Origin: an uncultured Acidimicrobiia bacterium
GTDB lineage: Bacteria; Actinomycetota; Acidimicrobiia; Spongiisociales; JAENVV01
Direction: 5' to 3'
NCBI GenBank assembly: GCA_905480085.1
Contig: CAJQPD010000356.1
Span: forward strand, 1-9,934
DNA: 9,934 nucleotides
Under the pieces are notes generated by a model. That model had not been told where the DNA came from. It saw nothing but the letters and a program-made list of their open reading frames with translations, and made no database searches. Below, piece by piece: positions 5,177 through 9,934 of the stretch (positions are counted from its first letter, which is position 1; the number at the start of each line of letters is the position of its first letter). The position numbers and the translations under genes were made by a program.

Positions 5177-6157
5177 GTGTCCCGGACCAACGAGCAGCTG
5201 CACACCTTCTCATCATCGGTCAGACGGCCTCTTGCCGTCGTGGCAGATCCCATTTCCGCTTCGGGGATCGTGCGACTCGAAGAAGTATTCGAGGTCGATA
5301 CCACGGCCGGCAGAACCCGGAGCGACTTGATCCGACGCTGTAGCAATGCCGACGCGCTAATCGTCCGCTCCGCCACGCCGGTGGATGCCGCCCTGATCGG
5401 CGCGTCACGTTGCTTGACCGTGATCGGCCGAGCCGGCGTGGGACTCGATAATGTCGATCTCGAAAGCGCCCGCCGAGCCGGCATCACCGTTGTGAATACT
5501 CCCGACGCCAACAGTGTGTCGGCAGCCGAACATGCCATGGCGCTGCTTCTCGCCGTGGCGCGCCAAATCCCTCAGGCCCGCCAGAGCATGCAAGAGGGCC
5601 GGTGGGACCGGGCAGCCTTTGTGGGAGTGGAGCTATCGGGCAAGACGCTGGCCATCCTCGGCCTGGGCCGGGTAGGTCGCCTGGTGGCCGAACGAGCCAA
5701 TGCCTTCGGGATGCGGATTGTTGGATACGATCCCTATCTTCCGGCCACGACGGCCGTCCCGGCATACATTCGCCGGGTGGCGTCAGTCGAGGCTGCTACA
5801 TCGCAGGCCGACTTCGTCACCGTCCACATGCCACTGACAGACGAAACCAGGAACCTGATCGACGCACACGCCATCGCGAATATGCCTCAAGGGGTCCGAA
5901 TCGTCAACGCTGCCCGGGGTGGCATCGTGAACGAACCAGCCCTGCTGGCCGCCCTTGAGTCCGGTCAATCCGCCGGCGCCGGGCTAGACGTCTTCGTCAC
6001 TGAACCCGCCACGGATCGCCGACTGATCGATCATCCCCGGGTCGTGGCCACCCCCCACATCGGGGCATCGACCGCTGACGCCCAAAACCGGGCCGGCCTC
6101 CAGGTGGCCGACGCGGTAATCAACGCTTTCTCTGATCGCCTCCGCTCGATCGCCTGA
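5177..6157 (+). CDS. D-isomer-specific 2-hydroxyacid dehydrogenase, SerA-like without ACT domain
   Basis: A 326-residue NAD-dependent dehydrogenase of the phosphoglycerate dehydrogenase family. The Rossmann motif GLGRVG (162-167) is preceded by GKTLAI, and the adenosine-side acid lies in VGYDPYL. The catalytic set is Arg247 (NAARGGIV), Glu276 (TEPA) and His294 (TPHIGAST), with the 29-residue Arg-Glu spacing of SerA. It also shows GRAGVGLDNVD (84-94). The regulatory ACT and ASB domains of long-form SerA are missing, so the substrate could be 3-phosphoglycerate or another 2-hydroxy acid. The GTG at 5177 has a perfect AGGAGGT site (5166-5172). It stands alone on the plus strand and converges with the ferredoxin gene 21 nt downstream, with no clear terminator between. 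The family call is secure, the substrate open. Confidence 0.9.
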   Translation: MSRTNEQLHTFSSSVRRPLAVVADPISASGIVRLEEVFEVDTTAGRTRSDLIRRCSNADALIVRSATPVDAALIGASRCLTVIGRAGVGLDNVDLESARRAGITVVNTPDANSVSAAEHAMALLLAVARQIPQARQSMQEGRWDRAAFVGVELSGKTLAILGLGRVGRLVAERANAFGMRIVGYDPYLPATTAVPAYIRRVASVEAATSQADFVTVHMPLTDETRNLIDAHAIANMPQGVRIVNAARGGIVNEPALLAALESGQSAGAGLDVFVTEPATDRRLIDHPRVVATPHIGASTADAQNRAGLQVADAVINAFSDRLRSIA

Positions 6158-6178
6158 AACGAACCGGGTCGGGTGTCC

Positions 6179-6499
6179 TCAGACGCCGCGATCGCCCATG
6201 ATCTGGGCGTCGTAGGGCTCGATCATGATGCACTCGCCGGGGCATTCTTCGGCGGCTTCAATGACATCTTCGATTTGGGAATCAGGCACTCTGGCGACGC
6301 CGCGCGATCCCTCAGGTCCGTGCCCGGGTCCTTCGCCCGCGTCGAAGATCACGGCTTCACCGAAATGGTCGGCAGTTTCTTTGACCACCCATAGGCCATC
6401 TGCGCGAGCTTCAAACACGTCGGGAGCGATCTCTTCGCAGATACCATCACCGGTACAAAGATCCTGATCGATCCACACCATCAGCTTTGTCGGGTTCAC
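6179..6499 (-). CDS. Small ferredoxin with CxxDxxC cluster motif
   Basis: A 106-residue single-cluster iron-sulfur protein, an electron carrier of the type often serving cytochrome P450s or other oxidoreductases. The cluster motif is Cys15-x2-Asp18-x2-Cys21 followed by EEIAPDVFE, with Cys86 in CPGEC (and Cys90). Asp in place of the second cysteine predicts either a [3Fe-4S] cluster or an Asp-ligated [4Fe-4S] as in Pyrococcus ferredoxin. Between the halves lies an insertion of about 30 residues (roughly 40-70), rich in Gly and acidic residues, making it longer than the usual 60-80. The GTG start at 6499 overlaps the upstream gene stop (GTGA) with GGGGG ahead; an ATG at 6481 is possible. No redox partner gene is adjacent. 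Confidence 0.88.
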   Translation of the reverse strand: MNPTKLMVWIDQDLCTGDGICEEIAPDVFEARADGLWVVKETADHFGEAVIFDAGEGPGHGPEGSRGVARVPDSQIEDVIEAAEECPGECIMIEPYDAQIMGDRGV

Positions 6500-6831
6500 G
6501 CGTTGCCCCCGGTAGGCCGGCGACGCAGAAGTTCGGTCCCCCGTCGATAATGTCCCAATCCTTCGACCTGTCTGACAAACGTGGCCGATCGCCCGAAGCG
6601 CCGCCCCACCTCGTCGTGGGATTCACCTTCGCCGAGCAAAGCCATGACCCGATTCTCGATTGGACTAGGCGATCGGCGTGCCGGCGGTCGGGAACGTGGG
6701 ATGTCCGTCCAATCGATAATCTTTTCGACCCGCTCGGGAGACTTTCGGACCCGTCGAGCAATCTCGTCAACCTCAACTCCTTGGGCAGTCAGTTTGAGGA
6801 TGCACCGTTCCAATGGACGCAAATGTTGCAT
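6496..6831 (-). CDS. Double helix-turn-helix protein (sigma region 4-like), coupled to the ferredoxin gene
   Basis: A 111-residue basic protein with two similar helix-turn-helix units. The first is about residues 4-42 (LRPLERCILKLTAQGVEVDE, then IARRVRKSPERVEKI). The second is about 57-91 (SPIENRVMALLGEGESHDEV, then GRRFGRSATFVRQVE). They are joined by an Arg/Pro-rich linker. Each looks like a sigma-70 region 4 or LuxR-type DNA-binding helix set, with no sigma region 2. It probably binds DNA as a small regulator; the target is unknown. Its stop overlaps the ferredoxin GTG by 4 nt, so the two are translated as a pair. The start at 6831 has GGAG just ahead. It is divergent from the DinB gene. 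Confidence 0.72.
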   Translation of the reverse strand: MQHLRPLERCILKLTAQGVEVDEIARRVRKSPERVEKIIDWTDIPRSRPPARRSPSPIENRVMALLGEGESHDEVGRRFGRSATFVRQVEGLGHYRRGTELLRRRPTGGNA

Positions 6832-6978
6832 CAGACTCCATTCTTGTCGTGGACTACCACCTCACCATACCCCTATCCGCAGGATGCTGGTTTGGAAAAA
6901 GTTCCTGCGCCGCCTCGCGGATACTCGATGCCCGGCGTCGCTCATAAAGCCTCCCCGGAAGTCTGTAGCCTGATCAAC

Positions 6979-7488
6979 ATGACCTCACTCGCCCGGCCGA
7001 GACCGTTTCCCCCAACCGACCTCGACTTACCCGATGCAGTTCTGGCTTTCTTCGACTTTGTCCAGACGACCATGGTCAACAAATTGGCCGGCCTCACCGA
7101 GGCTCAGGCGGCATCGACACCAATCCCGACCTCGCCGAGAATGAGCCCACTCGGATTGATCAAACACCTCACGGCGGTTCTCCGCCAGCACGTGCAGATC
7201 CATATCGGTGGCCTTGATCTTCCTGTCCTGTGGGACAGCAACGACCACGACTCCGAGTGGAGATTGGTTCAAGACGACACCATCGCCACCGTCATAGCGC
7301 GCTTCGATGACGAATGTGCCCTATCAAGGCAAACCCTGGCCGGACTGGACATGGGGACCCCGATCATCGCGTACGGAAACCCAAATCGGGTTGGTCGGCT
7401 ACTCGTGGACGTCTTGCAGGAGTGTGCCCGCCATTTGGGGCACATGGATATCGTCCGGGAACTCATCGACGGTACGAAGGGCGAATAG
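6979..7488 (+). CDS. DUF664/DinB-family protein
   Basis: A 169-residue protein of the DinB-like four-helix superfamily (DUF664 branch), common in actinobacteria; several relatives are metal-dependent thiol transferases using mycothiol or bacillithiol. The likely metal ligands are His63 (LIKHLTAV) and the pair His152 and His155 (ARHLGHMD), the spacing typical of the family. The C-terminal ECARHLGHMDIVRELIDG is diagnostic. The frame is open far upstream (to 6487), but that stretch lies antisense to the helix-turn-helix gene. The ATG at 6979 starts where family homology begins. No strong ribosome site is seen, so a short-leader or leaderless message is possible. It converges with the hydrolase gene downstream. 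The substrate is unknown. Confidence 0.82.
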   Translation: MTSLARPRPFPPTDLDLPDAVLAFFDFVQTTMVNKLAGLTEAQAASTPIPTSPRMSPLGLIKHLTAVLRQHVQIHIGGLDLPVLWDSNDHDSEWRLVQDDTIATVIARFDDECALSRQTLAGLDMGTPIIAYGNPNRVGRLLVDVLQECARHLGHMDIVRELIDGTKGE

Positions 7489-7518
7489 CGGATTCAGGGT
7501 CGACCCGAACTGCGTCGG

Positions 7519-8364
7519 TCAGGTCACGTAGCGAAACGTCCGCTGCCCGTCGACGGTGATGGCGTAGCCCATGCTCGGAAAGGCGAAATGACCGCCTGCC
7601 AGGAGAGCATTCTCTCGTTCAGCCATGTCGAGGATCATGCGTCGACTCTTGGTGGATTCAATCGGATCCAGATCGAATCCCGGGTACCAGCCAGGCTCGG
7701 AAAGCTGCACTGGCTTGTGAACCGTGTCGCCGAGGATGTAGGCGCGTTCTCCCCCACTGACAATGCCGAACGACACATGGCCTGGCGTGTGACCGGGAGT
7801 TGGTACGGCCGAGACTTCCCGGTTGGCGGCGTATTCGTCGCCGACCACGTCCAGACGCTTTGCCTCGATCACCGGCGCCAGCACCCGATCGAATGCCGGG
7901 CGATTGGCCGGTTTATCGCCAGGACTCAACCAATAGTCCAGTTCCCTCTTCTGAACGATGTAGCGAGCGTTCGGAAACGTAAGCTGCACGTTGCCGTCGG
8001 GGCCGATGGTGTTCCACCCGGTGTGATCCCAATGGAGGTGGGTGAAGAGCACGAGATCTACCTCGTCCGGAGAGATTCCCGCTTCTTGCATGACCTCAAG
8101 CAACGAAGGAGCCTGCTGAAGGTCCGAAGGATCGGCTGTCTCCCCCAGACCGGTATCGACCAGCATGATCTGGCCGTCGCTACGGATGATGAAGCTTCCG
8201 TAATTCTGGATAAGCAACCCATCGGCAGTCAGCCAATGGCGATACGGTTCCCAGGCATCGCGATCCACCCCGGCGAAAAAACCACCAGGTTGGCGGACGA
8301 CCCACGAGTCCTGCAGCGCGATCAACTCGGCATCGCCAACCATGACCTTATGAAAATTGCCCAT
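7519..8364 (-). CDS. Metallo-beta-lactamase-fold hydrolase (AHL lactonase-like)
   Basis: A 281-residue binuclear metal hydrolase. The HxHxDH motif is THLHWDHTGW (His109, His111, Asp113, His114). Further ligands are His192 in PTPGHTPGH, Asp213 in ILGDTVH and His259 in AGGHFAFPS. The order and spacing place it with the lactonase or paraoxon-hydrolase-like branch of the superfamily rather than glyoxalase II or true beta-lactamases. No signal peptide is visible, so it is probably cytoplasmic. The ATG at 8364 has GGGAGAAG close ahead (8368-8375). It lies 66 nt after the polyphosphate kinase on the same strand, but a hairpin separates them. Lactonase activity is a family-based guess; the fold and metal site are secure. 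Confidence 0.9.
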   Translation of the reverse strand: MGNFHKVMVGDAELIALQDSWVVRQPGGFFAGVDRDAWEPYRHWLTADGLLIQNYGSFIIRSDGQIMLVDTGLGETADPSDLQQAPSLLEVMQEAGISPDEVDLVLFTHLHWDHTGWNTIGPDGNVQLTFPNARYIVQKRELDYWLSPGDKPANRPAFDRVLAPVIEAKRLDVVGDEYAANREVSAVPTPGHTPGHVSFGIVSGGERAYILGDTVHKPVQLSEPGWYPGFDLDPIESTKSRRMILDMAERENALLAGGHFAFPSMGYAITVDGQRTFRYVT

Positions 8365-8395
8365 TATCTTCTCCCGTGACCGACACCGAACTCAG

Positions 8396-8430
8396 ACCGA
8401 CCGCTCTGCTCTTTCACTGTAGCGATCGGT
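8396..8430 (-). terminator. Possible terminator hairpin after the ppk2 gene
   Basis: On the minus strand ACCGATCGCT (8430-8421) pairs with AGCGGTCGGT (8405-8396) over ten positions with one G-U wobble and a 15-base loop. It starts at the base after the ppk2 stop codon. There is no U-run, and the loop is large, so termination is only likely, not certain. Confidence 0.4.
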
Positions 8431-9300
8431 TCAATACACCTGTGGGACGAAGGTCTGTTCTTGCATCGGCGGACGGACATACGGGATATCTTCTCTGCTC
8501 GGTAGCTCGACCGGGTCAGGTAGCACGTCGGCATAGTGGAACTGATCAAGAATGTGGCTGATGCAGTTCAAGCGCGAGCTCCGTTTGTCGTCCGAAGGAA
8601 CCACAAACCACGGCGCCTGTTTGATATCCGTGAATTGAAAGGTCGTGTCTTTTGCCATCGAGTACTTTACGTAGAGGCGATGCTCCTCAAGGTCGATGTC
8701 AGACAGTTTCCATCGTTTGAGAGGTTCCTCGTTACGTGACTCGAAACGTTTCCGCTGCTCGTCCCAACTCACCGAGAACCAGTACTTGAGGACCGTCATA
8801 CCCGACCGGACCAACATCCGCTCGAACTCGGGGCAGCTGCGGAGGAACTCTTGATGTTGTTCTGGTGTGCAGTAGTCCATCACCCATTCGACGTTGGACC
8901 GGTTGTACCAGCTGCGATCGAACATGACGATCTCGCCTGCCGACGGTAGGTGCTCGACGTACCGCTGGAAGTACCATTGGCTTTGCTCGCGTTCGGTAGG
9001 TTTTGGCAGGGCGACCAGTTTCACGATTCGAGGGCTGGTCCGTTCAGTAATCCGTTTGATCACGCCACCCTTTCCCGCCGAACCCCGACCTTCGAAAATG
9101 ATGAGCACTTTTAGACCCTGATCTTGAACCCAGTATTGGAGCTTGACGAGCTCTTCCTGCAACCGGGTTAGCTCGTCTTCGTAGTACCTCTTCTTGAGCC
9201 GACCCTGCCTGGTATACCGCTCGTCGCCGTCCGTACCGGACATGGTCGCAAGAACTTCGTCATCAGCCCCAGGCGGCAGCGGTCCGTCGGATCGTTCCAT
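8431..9300 (-). CDS. ppk2: Polyphosphate kinase 2 (PPK2)
   Basis: A 289-residue kinase moving phosphate between polyphosphate and nucleotides (usually polyP to NDP or NMP). The Walker A loop is FEGRGSAGKGGVIKRI (about residues 69-83), and Walker B with lid start is VMFDRSWYNRSNVEWVM (about 125-141). Later family stretches are EEPLKRWKLSDIDLEEH and APWFVVPSDDKRSSRLN. Many PPK2 enzymes have Asp in the P-loop (GRDAAGKGG); here it is Gly (GRGSAGKGG). The ATG at 9300 is chosen over an in-frame start at 9360 because AGGAGGAG sits 4 nt ahead and the extra 20 residues look unlike the family. It is a single-domain type; the class (AMP or ADP directed) cannot be told here. It could make nucleoside triphosphates from stored polyP. 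Confidence 0.94.
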   Translation of the reverse strand: MERSDGPLPPGADDEVLATMSGTDGDERYTRQGRLKKRYYEDELTRLQEELVKLQYWVQDQGLKVLIIFEGRGSAGKGGVIKRITERTSPRIVKLVALPKPTEREQSQWYFQRYVEHLPSAGEIVMFDRSWYNRSNVEWVMDYCTPEQHQEFLRSCPEFERMLVRSGMTVLKYWFSVSWDEQRKRFESRNEEPLKRWKLSDIDLEEHRLYVKYSMAKDTTFQFTDIKQAPWFVVPSDDKRSSRLNCISHILDQFHYADVLPDPVELPSREDIPYVRPPMQEQTFVPQVY

Positions 9301-9437
9301 GTGTCTCCTCCTGGCTCCAAACCTACAGGATGGGATCGGGCAAAGACCTGTCCCATCCACCTCTTCGCCGTCAATGGTGGGCCAAAAGCGACAGACTCCT
9401 GAAGTCTGGGCCCGAAGGGTGGGTCTAGGCTCCCGGA
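9301..9437. promoter_or_regulatory. Divergent region between ppk2 and the PQ-loop gene
   Basis: It holds the ppk2 ribosome site (9304-9312), an inverted repeat GGATGGGA/TCCCATCC (9328-9335 and 9351-9358) in the probable ppk2 leader, and a second one CAGACT/AGTCTG (9392-9397 and 9403-9408). A TAGGCT at 9426-9431 lies one promoter distance before the ATG at 9438, which would fit a leaderless plus-strand message. No clear -35 boxes were found. Confidence 0.35.
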
Positions 9438-9934
9438 ATGGAATCAGCCTTCGAGATCATGGTGGTCGCTCTGGCCAATATCCTCGGCGGTGCCGTGGCC
9501 ATTCCTCAGGCAGTCAGGCTGGTCCGCCATCGCCAGGCCGAAGGAGTATCTCCGATGTGGGCCGGTTTGAGCTTTGGTATCAACGCATGGTGGATCGCCT
9601 ATGGGGTTGGAGCCGGAGATAGCAGTTGGGCGATCATCCCGGTCGGGGTCATCTCGGTGTTTGCCTACGCCGCTATCGGCTCGGGTCTCGTTCGTTTTTC
9701 CGGCCGGCCCCGATCGTCCATGCTCGCGTCGCTGGCCGTACCGGCCGTCATCGGAGCCGTCCTGCCAATTCCGTTCTTCACCCTGGGCGGATGGCCCGCC
9801 GCGGGGGTGGCATTGGGCAGCATCTACGGGCTACAGCTACTCCCGGCTGTAATTGCCGTCTACCGCGCCCATGATCTCACTGGCGTGTCCGTCTCCACCT
9901 GGGTGGTGGCCTGGACCGAAGCCCTGCTGTGGGG
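9438..9934 (+). CDS. PQ-loop / SemiSWEET-like membrane protein, cut by the right edge
   Basis: An incomplete protein of at least 165 residues. It is strongly hydrophobic with about five or six membrane helices visible. The first helix carries the PQ motif AIPQAVRLVRHRQAEGVSPM (21-40), followed by FGINAWWIAYGVGAG. A second related unit appears near the end (LLPAVIAVYRAHDLTGVSVS, 134-153), with Pro at the matching place but Gln replaced. Two such units with three helices each would match a SWEET-like or PQ-loop layout for small-solute or sugar movement. The ATG at 9438 lacks a good ribosome site, and TAGGCT just upstream suggests a leaderless message. It is divergent from ppk2. The membrane family is likely, the transported solute unknown. 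Confidence 0.75.
   Translation, partial: MESAFEIMVVALANILGGAVAIPQAVRLVRHRQAEGVSPMWAGLSFGINAWWIAYGVGAGDSSWAIIPVGVISVFAYAAIGSGLVRFSGRPRSSMLASLAVPAVIGAVLPIPFFTLGGWPAAGVALGSIYGLQLLPAVIAVYRAHDLTGVSVSTWVVAWTEALLW

Noticed and set aside
6487..6978. N-terminal extension of the DUF664 protein to 6487
   Set aside because: The stretch is antisense to the helix-turn-helix gene and lacks family similarity; the domain starts at ATG 6979.
7497..7506. Palindrome GGGTCGACCC between two converging genes as a terminator
   Set aside because: Only 10 bp with no loop and no T-run; such a short self-complementary stretch is expected by chance in GC-rich DNA.

Overview
The window looks like a chromosomal piece of an uncultured, fairly GC-rich actinobacterium. 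GC is around 60% by eye. The actinobacterial clues are strong GGAGG ribosome sites, GTG starts, probable leaderless starts, a DUF664/DinB protein and a shell protein resembling the mycobacterial MSM0275 type. An acidimicrobial-type lineage is my guess, and I cannot prove taxonomy from the bases. No rRNA, tRNA, CRISPR array or insertion sequence was seen.

The main content is a bacterial microcompartment (BMC) operon on the minus strand, running from about 4403 to the left edge. Gene order is: winged-helix regulator, RpiB-type sugar-phosphate isomerase, DeoC (2-deoxyribose-5-phosphate aldolase), tandem-domain shell protein (BMC-T), hexameric shell protein (BMC-H), pentameric vertex protein (BMC-P, EutN/CcmL type), and a CoA-acylating aldehyde dehydrogenase of the EutE/PduP type. 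Genes overlap or lie within 44 nt of each other. DeoC plus RpiB as signature enzymes fits the catalogued but biochemically little-studied 'sugar phosphate utilizing' (SPU) BMC class. The likely route is deoxyribose 5-phosphate to acetaldehyde plus glyceraldehyde 3-phosphate, then acetaldehyde to acetyl-CoA inside the shell. All three enzymes carry N-terminal amphipathic helices that look like encapsulation peptides, and RpiB has two in tandem. The phosphotransacylase, alcohol dehydrogenase and sugar kinase expected in a complete locus are not present here; they may lie beyond the left edge.

The operon starts from a very good promoter (TTGACT, 18 bp, TATACT). It is overlaid by four alternating CTGC/GCAG half-sites at 10-11 bp spacing, and it predicts a leaderless GTG start for the regulator.

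The left edge is not normal sequence. Positions 1-76 are a perfect reverse complement of 151-226, and the continuation of the aldehyde dehydrogenase lies on the wrong strand (77-150). This has the form of a fold-back chimera from amplification or assembly, so the last part of that gene is unreliable.

Right of the operon are ordinary single genes and pairs. On the plus strand: a GYD-domain protein followed by a strong hairpin, and a SerA-like 2-hydroxyacid dehydrogenase. On the minus strand: a double helix-turn-helix protein coupled to a ferredoxin with an Asp in its cluster motif. Then come a DUF664/DinB protein (+), a metallo-beta-lactamase-fold hydrolase (-), a polyphosphate kinase 2 (-), and a PQ-loop/SemiSWEET-like membrane protein (+) cut by the right edge.
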